NCBI RefSeq assembly: GCF_025447595.1
Contig: NZ_JAOEJU010000021.1
Coordinates: forward strand, 53,138-117,137
DNA length: 64,000 bases
From: Pseudomonas koreensis
GTDB taxonomy: Bacteria > Pseudomonadota > Gammaproteobacteria > Pseudomonadales > Pseudomonadaceae
Direction: 5' to 3'
The notes under the pieces are model-generated. The model had not been told where the DNA came from. It ran no database searches and was given only the letters and a program-made list of their open reading frames with translations. The position numbers and the translations under genes are program-made. Below are positions 24,239-32,077 of this stretch, one piece after another. The first letter of the stretch is position 1, and each line of letters opens with the position of its first letter.

Positions 24239-25594
24239 TCACACCAACCGCTCGATCTTCTGATGCTTCCAGACCCGTGTGTAATACAGCGCCTGCAACA
24301 CCAGCATGCCCAGATACGCAATCGGAAACGCCATCCACACACCCTGCAAACCGAACTGCCCGTCCAGCCAGTACGCCGCCGGCAACTGCACGCCGAGCAC
24401 GCAGATGATCGCCACGCCCACCGGCACCAGCACCGTGCCGCTGGCACGCATGATCCCGCCGATGATCGCCTGGAAACCGAAGATCAACAGACTCCACAGC
24501 ATGATGTGCAACAGGTGCTCGGCCATCGCCCGGGTCGAGTCTTCGGTCAGGAACAACCCCAGCAGCCAGTGCGACAACAGGTAACCCAGCAGGATCAAAC
24601 CACCGGTCAGGCACACGTTGATCCACAACCCGGTGCGCAGGATCGGGCCCATCCGCTCCAGCCGTCCGGCACCAATGGCCTGAGCCCCCAAGATCGACGC
24701 GGTGATCGCAATCGACAGCGCCGGAAACTGCACGTAGTTGACGATCTGCGTCACCGCGCCATACGCCGCCGTCGCCTGGGAGCCGTGCTGGTTGACCAGC
24801 GCCAGAATCACCAGCTCCGACAGCGACAGCACGATCATCTGCACCCCCGTCGGCAGACCGATGCGCAACACCTTGCCGAGAATCGCGCCGTCCAGTCGCA
24901 GCGCCGCGAAGAACTCGCGATCCGGCGCCAGCGGATGGCCCTTGCGGATCAGGCTCCATGACAGCCACGCCATCGCCGCCAGCGTACCCGCCAGGCCGGC
25001 GAACGCCGCGCTCTGAATCCCCAGTTGCGGCAAGCCGAACCACCCGCGAATGAACGCCGGAGTCAGCGCCAGCCCGACCACGGTCGACAGCAGCAGCGCC
25101 AGCATCGGCGACAACGTGTCGCTCACCCCACGCAACAACTGGGTGAACAGCACGTACACCAGCACAACCGGCAAGGTCCACATCATCACCCGGGCATAGG
25201 CCACCGCATCATCCAGCACGTCCGCCGGGGTCCCCAAACCCTGCAAGGCCTGACGCGCAAACACACTGCCCAGCACCGCCGCCACCAGTCCGATCAGCAC
25301 GCCCAGCAACAACGTCGCCCCGGCAATCGCCTTGACCATATGCGACTCACGCGCCCCCCACGCCTGGCCGATCAACACCCCTGCCCCGGCGCCCAGCCCG
25401 ATGACCAGCGCGATGAAGAAAAAGATGATCGGAAACATGCCGGACACCGCCGCCAGCGCCTGCGTACCGAGCATCTGACCGATATAGATGCTGTTGACCG
25501 TGCCCGACATCGATTGCAGGAAGTTCGACAGCACCATCGGGGCGAGGAACAGCAGGTAGGTTTTCCAGAGGGGCGAATGAGCGGGGGTTTGCAT
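24239..25594 (-). CDS. MATE-family multidrug efflux transporter
   Basis: 451-aa inner-membrane protein with about twelve transmembrane helices in two similar halves. FLAPMVLSNFLQSMSGTVNS, IYIGQMLGTQALAAVSGMFP and ALVIGLGAGAGVLIGQAWGA are the first-half signature; RIGLPTGVQMIVLSLSELVI begins the second half. MATE proteins export cationic drugs by Na+ or H+ antiport. It is divergent from the chorismate mutase gene at 25742; no regulator is adjacent. Confidence 0.92.
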   Translation of the reverse strand: MQTPAHSPLWKTYLLFLAPMVLSNFLQSMSGTVNSIYIGQMLGTQALAAVSGMFPIIFFFIALVIGLGAGAGVLIGQAWGARESHMVKAIAGATLLLGVLIGLVAAVLGSVFARQALQGLGTPADVLDDAVAYARVMMWTLPVVLVYVLFTQLLRGVSDTLSPMLALLLSTVVGLALTPAFIRGWFGLPQLGIQSAAFAGLAGTLAAMAWLSWSLIRKGHPLAPDREFFAALRLDGAILGKVLRIGLPTGVQMIVLSLSELVILALVNQHGSQATAAYGAVTQIVNYVQFPALSIAITASILGAQAIGAGRLERMGPILRTGLWINVCLTGGLILLGYLLSHWLLGLFLTEDSTRAMAEHLLHIMLWSLLIFGFQAIIGGIMRASGTVLVPVGVAIICVLGVQLPAAYWLDGQFGLQGVWMAFPIAYLGMLVLQALYYTRVWKHQKIERLV

Positions 25595-25741
25595 TGAGGG
25601 TCCGTCTCGGGTGGGAGCTGATGACAGAGTCTAAGGTATGCAATGCACTTCAGGTCGTACCCGTTTGCATTAAAACTTCGTAATCTGCACCTCGATCAAT
25701 GTTCGTACCCTCCCCATCACGACAGGAAGTGAATCCGTCCC

Positions 25742-26308
25742 ATGCGCCGTTCCCCGATTCTGCTGAGTTGCACCTTGTTGACTGTTCTGGCGACGACTGT
25801 TCACGCCGGCCCCACGCCCTCGCCCGAGGTGGTGCAAGGATTGGTGAACACCCTGAACGAACGCCTGAACATCGGTGACCTCGTCGCCCTGACCAAATGG
25901 GACAGCGGCAAGCCGATCCAGGACAGTCCTCGTGAAGCACAGGTCATCGACAACGCCCGCAAGCTGGCCACCGAACGCAAGCTCGACCCGGAAGACGTCG
26001 CGCAATTGATCGCTGCACAGATGGAGGCCAACAAACTGGTGCAATACGGTTTGCTCGCACAGTGGCAAGCGGCCGGTGCCGCGCCGGACACGCCGCGCCC
26101 GGATCTGGGCAAGCAGATTCGCCCGCGTCTGGACGAGTTGCAAACCCGCCTGCTTCAGCAGTACGCCGACTTCACACCCTACCGCCACGACCCGAACTGC
26201 CCGGTATGGCTGGCCAAGGCGCGCAGCGGTCTGACCCGCGATGCGCTGCATGATCTGGCCCTGACCCGTGCCACCGGAGAGCTGTGCATTCGGCCGCTGG
26301 CACCCTAG
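25742..26308 (+). CDS. Periplasmic chorismate mutase (AroQ gamma class)
   Basis: 188-aa exported chorismate mutase converting chorismate to prephenate. A signal peptide ends at VHA (residue ~22). The mature helical body has the AroQ residues LNERLNIGDLVALTKWDSGK (Arg, Lys), QVIDNARKLATERKLDPEDV and AQMEANKLVQY, plus the C-terminal extension seen in the secreted gamma class, which has a Cys pair here (PNCPVWL, GELCIRPL). Why some bacteria export this enzyme is not settled. It is monocistronic. Confidence 0.9.
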   Translation: MRRSPILLSCTLLTVLATTVHAGPTPSPEVVQGLVNTLNERLNIGDLVALTKWDSGKPIQDSPREAQVIDNARKLATERKLDPEDVAQLIAAQMEANKLVQYGLLAQWQAAGAAPDTPRPDLGKQIRPRLDELQTRLLQQYADFTPYRHDPNCPVWLAKARSGLTRDALHDLALTRATGELCIRPLAP

Positions 26309-26321
26309 AACGAGGGTCTTG

Positions 26322-26434
26322 GCATTCATTGCCGGCATCGATAGTCACCATCACGTCAATGAAGTTCTCATAAAAAATCCGCGGCGTAACATCGGCTCCA
26401 TACCCAACAAACAACACCCCTGGAGCACACGATC
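26322..26434 (+). promoter_or_regulatory. Duplicated 5' region of tandem-repeat gene, copy 1
   Basis: About 113 bases immediately upstream of the repeat-protein gene that recur almost unchanged at 27800-27912 (offset exactly 1478, only a few substitutions, no indels). It contains TTCTCATAAAAAATC, which may be part of the promoter, and the shared ribosome site CTGGAGCACACGATC before the ATG. Confidence 0.65.
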
Positions 26435-26875
26435 ATGAAACGCCAAATCCTTCTCGGCATCGCTTTCTCGGTTCTTGCAGTCAACGCTTTTGCAGCCAAA
26501 CCCGCCCACACCATGATCGCCGAAGGCGGTTCGGACCGGTTGATTGAAAGTCGTGTGGCTGAGGGTGGTTCGGATCGTCTGATCGAACGTCGTGTGGCCG
26601 AAGGTGGCGCTGATCGCTTGATCGAACGTCGTGTGGCCGAAGGTGGCGCTGATCGCTTGATCGAACGTCGCGTTGCCGAAGGTGGCGCTGATCGTCTGAT
26701 CGAACGTCGCGTTGCCGAAGGTGGCTCGGATCGTCTGATCGAGCGCCGTGTTGCCGAAGGTGGCTCTGATCGTCTGATCGAACGCCGCGTTGCCGAAGGT
26801 GGCGCTGATCGCCTGATCGAACGCCGCGTTGCCGAAGGTGGCGCTGATCGCCTGATCGAACGTCGCGTTGCCTAA
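26435..26875 (+). CDS. Exported tandem-repeat protein, 9 repeats
   Basis: 146 aa. The signal peptide MKRQILLGIAFSVLAVNAFA (cleavage near residue 20) is followed by AKPAHTMI and then nine perfect or near-perfect copies of a 13-residue unit AEGG(S/A)DRLIE(R/S)RV, ending in A. Each unit is 39 bases. The first unit has S where later ones have R. The unit is strongly charged (E, D, R, E, R, R) with a GG turn, suggesting a stacked repeat fold or a polymer-like surface protein. I do not recognise a function. A second copy with six repeats lies at 27913. Confidence 0.8.
   Translation: MKRQILLGIAFSVLAVNAFAAKPAHTMIAEGGSDRLIESRVAEGGSDRLIERRVAEGGADRLIERRVAEGGADRLIERRVAEGGADRLIERRVAEGGSDRLIERRVAEGGSDRLIERRVAEGGADRLIERRVAEGGADRLIERRVA
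26556..26872 (+). repeat. 39-bp coding tandem repeats, array 1
   Basis: Nine in-frame 39-base units, beginning about 26518 with the divergent first unit and continuing to the stop. Units differ mainly at wobble positions and at the Ser/Ala codon, so the array looks recently expanded or homogenised. Confidence 0.75.
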
Positions 26876-26892
26876 CTAAGCAGCACATATAG

Positions 26893-26921
26893 AAAAGCCC
26901 GGCCTGATCAGCCGGGCTTTT
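26893..26921 (+). terminator. Terminator after tandem-repeat gene 1
   Basis: AAAAGCCCGGC-CTGATCA-GCCGGGCTTTT, a symmetrical stem-loop with T-tract, working in both directions. The identical stem and loop recurs after copy 2. Confidence 0.9.
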
Positions 26922-26988
26922 CTTTGCGCGCGTTTTTTGCAATTGCTGGGTAAGCTCCCAGCCCGACGCTGCAAATTTCAGGTTTCCC

Positions 26989-27390
26989 ATGGACATTGAA
27001 CGACTACTGAAGAAAAAACAGCTGAACGTGCAGGAGCAAAACGCAGTCGTTGCGCATCATTTGATGCTCTTCGCCAGTGAATGGCGCAAACAGGGTGTAC
27101 CTGTCGCACTGGCCCGATACGGAGAATCCCAAGGCATCGATTGGTCGTCGTCCATCGTGCTGGAACTGGAAATCGACTTTCCCGGCATGCCTCGCCTGTT
27201 CGGACGTTTGCTGAATCAAAATGAATGCTTCATCGCGTTTGAAATCGATACGGACGCCTCCCATGAACACATTGAATCCGTAGATCGCTGGGAGGACATC
27301 TCGTCGATGCAAAATACGTCGACATCAAATCCGGGCACAGGTAAAGGCTTTGCCTTGATCGCATTGAACGTGAGGCGTCAGCTTGTTTGA
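26989..27390 (+). CDS. Hypothetical cytoplasmic protein
   Basis: 133 aa with no signal peptide or membrane segment. It starts MDIERLLKKKQLNVQEQNAV, has alternating hydrophobic strands (SSIVLELEIDFPGMPRLFGR, LNQNECFIAFEIDTD) and a Ser/Thr/Asn-rich stretch before the end, which suggests a small alpha/beta domain of the immunity-protein kind. I recognise no family. Base composition is less GC-rich than the core genes around it. It lies between the two duplicated repeat-protein genes together with the next gene. Confidence 0.6.
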   Translation: MDIERLLKKKQLNVQEQNAVVAHHLMLFASEWRKQGVPVALARYGESQGIDWSSSIVLELEIDFPGMPRLFGRLLNQNECFIAFEIDTDASHEHIESVDRWEDISSMQNTSTSNPGTGKGFALIALNVRRQLV

Positions 27391-27461
27391 TCGCTCTTTG
27401 CGCACCGCTCACTCTTCGGCGTCTTGAAGCCGTCACTGGTTGAGTATCTACGCCTCATCAA

Positions 27462-27797
27462 ATGGAGCACTCATTGAACATGGGCCCAAAAACCGAAACG
27501 CTGATCGAGGTGCTGAATGAGCTTGTCAGCGTTCTGGAAAGCGACGGAGAAGCGCACTGGAGCGCGTGGATGCGAAAAGCCCGCGCACGATTGCTGGACT
27601 CCGATTATTCCGGAATCACGTGGCTGCTCTCGGCCTATGGCGGGATGGGGTCCTTCAATGATGTCGTGCTCGGACAAAGCAACATCAACGGTGCTTTTGC
27701 CTGGAAGCGCGGCTATGGCGAACTGAATGCAAAGTTTGCCGAACTCCGCGAGCAAGCCTACGAGCTGGCCAATGAAATCAAGCACATGCAGCGATAG
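27462..27797 (+). CDS. Small cytoplasmic protein, DUF6966-like
   Basis: 111 aa, all soluble and helical at both ends. The central motif (WSAWMRKARARLLDSDYSGI, then TWLLSAYGGMGSFNDVVLGQ) is what I associate with the DUF6966 family, of unknown function. Start is ambiguous: ATG at 27462, TTG at 27474 (GGAG 6 bases upstream) or ATG at 27480. It sits directly before the duplicated promoter of repeat-protein gene 2. With its neighbour it may be an orphan immunity-like pair (speculation). Confidence 0.65.
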   Translation: MEHSLNMGPKTETLIEVLNELVSVLESDGEAHWSAWMRKARARLLDSDYSGITWLLSAYGGMGSFNDVVLGQSNINGAFAWKRGYGELNAKFAELREQAYELANEIKHMQR

Positions 27798-27799
27798 CC

Positions 27800-27912
27800 G
27801 CATTCATTGCCGGCATCGATAGTCACCATCACGTCAATGAAGTTCTCATAAAAAATCTGCGGCGTAACATCGGCTCCATACCAAACACATAACACCCCTG
27901 GAGCACACGATC
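27800..27912 (+). promoter_or_regulatory. Duplicated 5' region of tandem-repeat gene, copy 2
   Basis: Near-identical to 26322-26434, differing at a handful of bases (for example CTGCGGCG for CCGCGGCG, and AAACACATAACA for CAACAAACAACA). The identity starts abruptly right after the stop of the gene at 27462-27797, marking a duplication breakpoint. Confidence 0.65.
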
Positions 27913-28236
27913 ATGAAACGCCAAATCCTTCTCGGCATCGCTTTCTCGGTTCTTGCGGTCAACGCCTTTGCAGCCAAACCCGCCCACACCATGATCGCCG
28001 AAGGCGGTTCGGATCGGTTGATTGAAAGTCGTGTGGCTGAGGGTGGTTCGGATCGTCTGATCGAACGTCGCGTTGCCGAAGGTGGCGCTGATCGCCTGAT
28101 CGAACGTCGTGTTGCTGAAGGTGGTTCCGACCGTCTGATCGAGCGCCGTGTTGCCGAAGGTGGCGCTGATCGTCTGATCGAACGTCGTGTTGCTGAAGGT
28201 GGTTCCGACCGTCTGATCGAACGCCGCGTCGCATGA
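27913..28236 (+). CDS. Exported tandem-repeat protein, 6 repeats
   Basis: 107-aa paralogue of the protein at 26435. Signal peptide and linker (28 residues) are identical, then six 13-residue units AEGG(S/A)DRLIE(R/S)RV and a final A. Ser and Ala units alternate more regularly than in copy 1, so the arrays have changed independently in number and order. A terminator with the same stem follows. The identical leader and promoter imply recent duplication or gene conversion. Function unknown. Confidence 0.8.
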   Translation: MKRQILLGIAFSVLAVNAFAAKPAHTMIAEGGSDRLIESRVAEGGSDRLIERRVAEGGADRLIERRVAEGGSDRLIERRVAEGGADRLIERRVAEGGSDRLIERRVA

Positions 28237-28262
28237 ATCAAGCGTTCTACCGCTGTACAAAT

Positions 28263-28293
28263 AAAAAGCCCGGCCTGATCAGCCGGGCTTTTT
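28263..28293 (+). terminator. Terminator after tandem-repeat gene 2
   Basis: AAAAAGCCCGGC-CTGATCA-GCCGGGCTTTTT. Stem and loop are the same as after copy 1, although the bases just before it differ. It can also serve the convergent lipoprotein gene at 28310. Confidence 0.9.
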
Positions 28294-28309
28294 CACGTTC
28301 AGCCGGCGC

Positions 28310-28645
28310 TTATTGCGCGGTCTTCAGTTTGACCACATCACCGGAGATTTTGGTGGTGTAACCGGTCAGGACCCATGCCCAGAACCAGTTTTCCTGAACC
28401 TGGGTGTTGATCATGGCGTCGCCGCCCTTGGCTTTGATCGCGGCAGTCTGGGCGCGGACGAAGCGGTTGTTCTGCTGGATCGGGATCACGCCGAACAGCA
28501 GCAGGCCGGTGGCGGTCGCTTCGCTGTGACCAATCACGGTGTATTGGCTGCTGTCGTATTGTCTGGTGTTCATCGGGGTGCCGGTGCAACCTGCCAGAAC
28601 CACACCGAACAGTGCGGCGGCGACTACTTTGCTGAGGTATTTCAC
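28310..28645 (-). CDS. Small lipoprotein of unknown function
   Basis: 111 aa. Signal sequence MKYLSKVVAAALFGVVLAGC contains a lipobox LAGC, so the mature lipidated Cys is at residue 20. The mature part has SEATATGLLLFGVIPIQQNN and AAIKAKGGDAMINTQVQENW, a pattern seen in outer-membrane-associated lipoproteins that resemble YdgH/TRL-type domains. The start is GTG at 28645, with GGAG 6 bases upstream; a longer frame has no ribosome site and would bury the signal peptide. Confidence 0.8.
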   Translation of the reverse strand: MKYLSKVVAAALFGVVLAGCTGTPMNTRQYDSSQYTVIGHSEATATGLLLFGVIPIQQNNRFVRAQTAAIKAKGGDAMINTQVQENWFWAWVLTGYTTKISGDVVKLKTAQ

Positions 28646-28817
28646 TGCAAGACTCCATGGGTAAACGCCCGGGATCCATCTCTCGGGCGGCGCACACTTT
28701 ACTGGAGGCAATGGCACATTGGTATCAATCTGGGAATGTTTCATGAAGTGGCTGGCTGGCAGCCTGTTCGTGATGTCGCATACCATGGCGCCACTTCAAT
28801 AAAAACAGACATCACCC

Positions 28818-30497
28818 ATGTTCAAAGCCAGTCTGCGTAGCCACCTGACCCTCTGGTTTGCCGGTTTGTCCCTGCTGACGCTGTTGAGCGTCGGTTTCTA
28901 TGTCGGCCACATCGCCACCGAACAAATGAAACAGGCCAGCGGCAATGCCCTGCTGAGCACTGCGCGGTCGGCGGCGGCATTGCTGGGTGAGCAATTGCGC
29001 GAGCGACAACTGGAGGTCTATCTGCTCAGTCGCGCGCCACATCTGGAGCGTGGTGATCTGGATAACCCGGCGATCCTCAAATCGATGCAGCTGCGCACCC
29101 AGGCCCGCACCGAATATGCGTGGATGGGCATCACCGACGCCAACGGTCAGGTACATCAGGCCGTCAACGGTTTGCTGGTGGGCCAGTCGGTGCAGCAGCG
29201 TCCGTGGTTCCAGGCTGGTTTACGCGGCGAATACACCGGCGACCCTCACGAAGCCGTGCTGCTGGCCAAAATGTTGCCGGCGCTGGCGAATGGCGAGCCG
29301 CTGCGTTTCATTGATTTCGCGGCACCGATTCACAATGCCGACGGCCAGGTGATCGGCGTACTCGGCGCCCATGCGCACTGGAGTTGGGTGACGCGCATCG
29401 TCGAATCGGCGGCGCTTTCGCACAAAGGCGTCGCGCCGGACATCGAAGCATTGATCATCGATCACGACGGCAAGGTGCTGTATCCGGAAGCGCTGGTCGG
29501 CCAGCAACTGGCGGCGAACGATCCCGACTCACCGGGCTGGACCGTCGGCAACGGTTACCTGACCAGCGTGGTGACGGTGCCGACGCCCCTGAGCACTGCA
29601 CTGTCATGGTCGATTGCGGTACGCCAGCCGCTGGACACCGCGCTGCAACCGGCGCGCCTGCTGCTCTATAAATTGTTGTTGCTGGGGGTGACGGCGGCGG
29701 TGGTGTTTGCGCTGGTCGCCTATTATCTGGCGCTGTATCTGAGTCGCCCGATCGAGCAACTGGCACGCTCGGCCCAGCAGGTGCAAAACAATCAACCGGA
29801 GACCCGTTTTCAATTGCAGCACCCGGTGCGGGAAATCGCCCAGCTCGGCCAGTCCATCGACACGATGACCCAATCGCTGCTGGCCAAGGAACGCGAGCTG
29901 CAGGAAACCAACGCTTCACTGGAAGCCACGGTCGCACAACGTACCGCGGCCCTCACCCAGGCCAATGCCGAACTACTGAGTCTGGCGACTCATGATGGTT
30001 TGACCGGTGCCTACAATCGTCGGCGGTTTGACGAAAAGCTCACCGAGTACAGCCTGTTGTTTCGCCGTACCGGACGGCCGTTTGCGCTGCTGCTGATCGA
30101 CGTCGATCATTTCAAACGCATCAACGATACCCATGGCCACGCGGCAGGAGACGACGTACTGCGACAACTGGCGCAACTCATACAAGTCAGCACCCGAGCC
30201 ACCGATTTCGCTGCGCGCTATGGTGGTGAAGAGTTTGCCGTGCTGCTGCCGGAAATTGCCAAACCGGAGACCCCGGAAGTGGTCGCCGAAAAGATCCGGG
30301 CTGCGATTGCCGAGGCAATCTTTCCAGTGGTCGGTTCCATTACTGTAAGCATTGGTGTCGGCCAGGCCGATCCGGCGGACAACACCCCGACGGCGTTGGT
30401 CAAACGTGCCGACCAGCAGTTGTACAAGGCGAAGGCGGCAGGCCGCAATCAAGTGGCCTGCCAGGCTTCGCTCATCGAGGTGAGCGAAAATGGCTGA
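28818..30497 (+). CDS. Membrane diguanylate cyclase with Cache-type sensor
   Basis: 559-aa enzyme making cyclic di-GMP from GTP. Transmembrane helices at ~11-33 and ~284-306 enclose a ~250-residue periplasmic dCache-like domain (YAWMGITDANGQVHQAVNGL, FIDFAAPIHNADGQVIGVLG). HAMP (~307-355) and a coiled linker lead to the GGDEF domain. The active site is GGEEF at 469-473 and an inhibitory I-site R460-x-x-D463 sits five residues before it, so it should be catalytically active and product-inhibited. The ligand is unknown; amino acids are common for this sensor class. Confidence 0.94.
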   Translation: MFKASLRSHLTLWFAGLSLLTLLSVGFYVGHIATEQMKQASGNALLSTARSAAALLGEQLRERQLEVYLLSRAPHLERGDLDNPAILKSMQLRTQARTEYAWMGITDANGQVHQAVNGLLVGQSVQQRPWFQAGLRGEYTGDPHEAVLLAKMLPALANGEPLRFIDFAAPIHNADGQVIGVLGAHAHWSWVTRIVESAALSHKGVAPDIEALIIDHDGKVLYPEALVGQQLAANDPDSPGWTVGNGYLTSVVTVPTPLSTALSWSIAVRQPLDTALQPARLLLYKLLLLGVTAAVVFALVAYYLALYLSRPIEQLARSAQQVQNNQPETRFQLQHPVREIAQLGQSIDTMTQSLLAKERELQETNASLEATVAQRTAALTQANAELLSLATHDGLTGAYNRRRFDEKLTEYSLLFRRTGRPFALLLIDVDHFKRINDTHGHAAGDDVLRQLAQLIQVSTRATDFAARYGGEEFAVLLPEIAKPETPEVVAEKIRAAIAEAIFPVVGSITVSIGVGQADPADNTPTALVKRADQQLYKAKAAGRNQVACQASLIEVSENG

Positions 30498-30609
30498 TGC
30501 GCACTCAATCACTCCATGGCTTCAGCCCTGCCCGGCTACCCCTGCGATTCAGGGGGCGCCGATAGAAGAAGTGACAGCGCGATTGAGACTGGCGCTGAAG
30601 TAAACCGCT

Positions 30610-31305
30610 TTATTGCTTCATATCCTTGATCAGTTCAGCCACCAACAGATCAGACACATGGGTAAACGCCTTGCGCAGGACTTCGGGATCTTTCGCGTAT
30701 TGCTCCGGTAGATAGGCAAGGTTGTTGGCATCATTGAACACCGTGATCGTTTCAAAGTTTCGCCAGACCGCCGAACCCTTGCGCTTGATCTGGCCAGTGG
30801 CACCAATCACCGGATACAGCACCGTGCTGAAGTTCTTGAGGCACAGCCCCCACTGCCCGACCATGATTTCGATCTCGGCATCGGCCTGCTCGCCCTCCCC
30901 GACTATTGTGAACAGCCGCTCCTGCTGAACGCGATCAACAAAACTCTGGCGGACCAGTTTGGCCAGGTCGATGTCATTGGCCTTCATGTTGTTGAGGATT
31001 GCCCGGGAAATATCCCCCGTCAGCACATCACCATTCTTTGTCCCTTCTACGGATCCCGCGCCTGCCAATGCATTGACTTGTGTCGTCGATGCACCGGCCG
31101 CCATCCCCGCGGCCGCCCCGGCACCGGCACCGAGTCCCGCGCTCCAGGCTTGAGTCATGCTGGTGTATTTGAAGTTATCGACGGCGACAAATACTGGAAG
31201 CACCTTCAGTGTCTTGATCTGCTGACGATCTTCGACACTGAAGTTCTTGGTGACGCATCCGCAAAGCAGCAAGAGTGCGCCAATAACAATGAGCAATTTT
31301 TTCAT
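30610..31305 (-). CDS. Lipoprotein of unknown function
   Basis: 231 aa. The lipoprotein signal MKKLLIVIGALLLLCGC has lipobox LCGC (Cys 17). A glycine/alanine-rich segment (AWSAGLGAGAGAAAGMAAGA) near residues 55-75 resembles a membrane-inserting or glycine-zipper stretch. The rest is soluble, with NMKANDIDLAKLVRQSFVDR and EQADAEIEIMVGQWGL. MKKLLIV is the start because the signal begins there; the frame upstream is an artefact overlapping the decayed region. No family recognised; a glycine-zipper lipoprotein role in the envelope is possible. Confidence 0.75.
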   Translation of the reverse strand: MKKLLIVIGALLLLCGCVTKNFSVEDRQQIKTLKVLPVFVAVDNFKYTSMTQAWSAGLGAGAGAAAGMAAGASTTQVNALAGAGSVEGTKNGDVLTGDISRAILNNMKANDIDLAKLVRQSFVDRVQQERLFTIVGEGEQADAEIEIMVGQWGLCLKNFSTVLYPVIGATGQIKRKGSAVWRNFETITVFNDANNLAYLPEQYAKDPEVLRKAFTHVSDLLVAELIKDMKQ

Positions 31306-31445
31306 GGTAGGGGGAAGTTCGAGGGATTGGATGTCAGACTTATCGCCCGCACTCGCCAATCCTTGAATCTGGCATGTATCACTGCCATCGAAAAGTTGAG
31401 TCGGGTGCAAGGCACACGACCCGCCCTTCCTCAAGTATTGGTCTT

Positions 31446-31586
31446 CTACTTCGTCCACAACCGCGTCGTCAAACGAGCAATCGCCGCCGGCAACTCTTCC
31501 ACGGTAAACAGTTTTTCCATCACACCTTTTGTTGGGTAAATCGCCAGATCCTGCTTTACCGCCGGGTTTCTTGTGGGATGTGCGAA
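31446..31586 (-). pseudogene. Remnant of a polyamine-binding protein gene (C-terminus)
   Basis: On the minus strand a short frame reads NPAVKQDLAIYPTKGVMEKL, then FTVEELPAAIARLTTRLWTK and a stop. This is the C-terminal pattern of PotF/SpuD-type polyamine-binding proteins; the intact paralogue at 17662 ends NPAVYPSATAMATLYTLEPL and so on. Nothing of the upstream ~300 residues remains. It is a decayed gene end. Confidence 0.65.
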
Positions 31587-31620
31587 TTTTCAGATTTCTG
31601 TTCTGGCCCTGACCGCCTCC

Positions 31621-31650
31621 ACGCGCATGCGCATGCGCATGCGCATGCGC
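31621..31650. repeat. Hexanucleotide microsatellite (GCGCAT)n
   Basis: About four to five consecutive copies of GCGCAT (ACGCGCATGCGCATGCGCATG and on), an alternating purine-pyrimidine tract with overlapping palindromes, inside the decayed island. Confidence 0.9.
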
Positions 31651-31768
31651 AGCATGGCACCGATATCGAAGAAAGGTCGCGGCGGCAGCCAGCCGGGTTC
31701 GGCCCGTTGCATCACCGATTGCAGCAATGGCGAATCGACGCCGGATGCCATTTCCGCCAGCAGTGACG

Positions 31769-31951
31769 GACATGACGCTGGCAGCGGAATCCATCGAGCG
31801 TGGCGTTCTGGTGGTGCCGTTCGGGCAACCGCTGAAAACCAAGGGGATTTATTCGTTGTGTCTGCAGCCATCGGCGGCTGCGCATCCGGCTTGCGCGGTG
31901 GTAATGGAGTGGTTTGCCGGGCAGGCTGAGGGAGAAAACGGGCCTGTGTAA
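31769..31951 (+). pseudogene. Remnant of a LysR-type regulator gene (C-terminus)
   Basis: The plus frame reads DMTLAAESIERGVLVVPFGQ, then PLKTKGIYSLCLQPSAAAHP and AVVMEWFAGQAEG before the stop. This matches the end of the effector domain of GcvA-like LysR regulators (conserved loss-of-glycine turn, VPFG, YxLCxP). The preceding frame has no LysR helix-turn-helix and contains the microsatellite and frame breaks, so only the 3' end survives. Confidence 0.6.
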
Positions 31952-32077
31952 CGGGCGATGGGGGGTGCCTTGCAGGAGATCGACCTCACGGCTATACCTG
32001 ACGATAATCCGCTCTAGTCCCTTGTAGTCCGTAGTCGAGCGATTCCCCACGCGTTACGCAAATGAGGTCAACCACTC

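Larger units (their letters stand above)
31306..32077. other. 770-base decayed intergenic island
   Basis: Between two intact genes this stretch holds only the polyamine-binding-protein remnant, the GCGCAT microsatellite and the LysR remnant. No intact gene with ribosome site was found. Bases 31960-32077 hold the upstream region of the gene at 32078. Confidence 0.7.

Noticed and set aside
26481..26996. Long minus-strand frame opposite the first tandem-repeat gene
   Set aside because: A 39-base repeat is a multiple of three, so all frames stay open across it. The frame has no ribosome site and its product is a repeated Arg/His/Gln string.
30610..31842. 410-codon version of the lipoprotein gene
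   Set aside because: The lipoprotein signal starts at 31305. The upstream part runs through the decayed island and includes a repeat of Met-Arg or Ala-His residues from the microsatellite.
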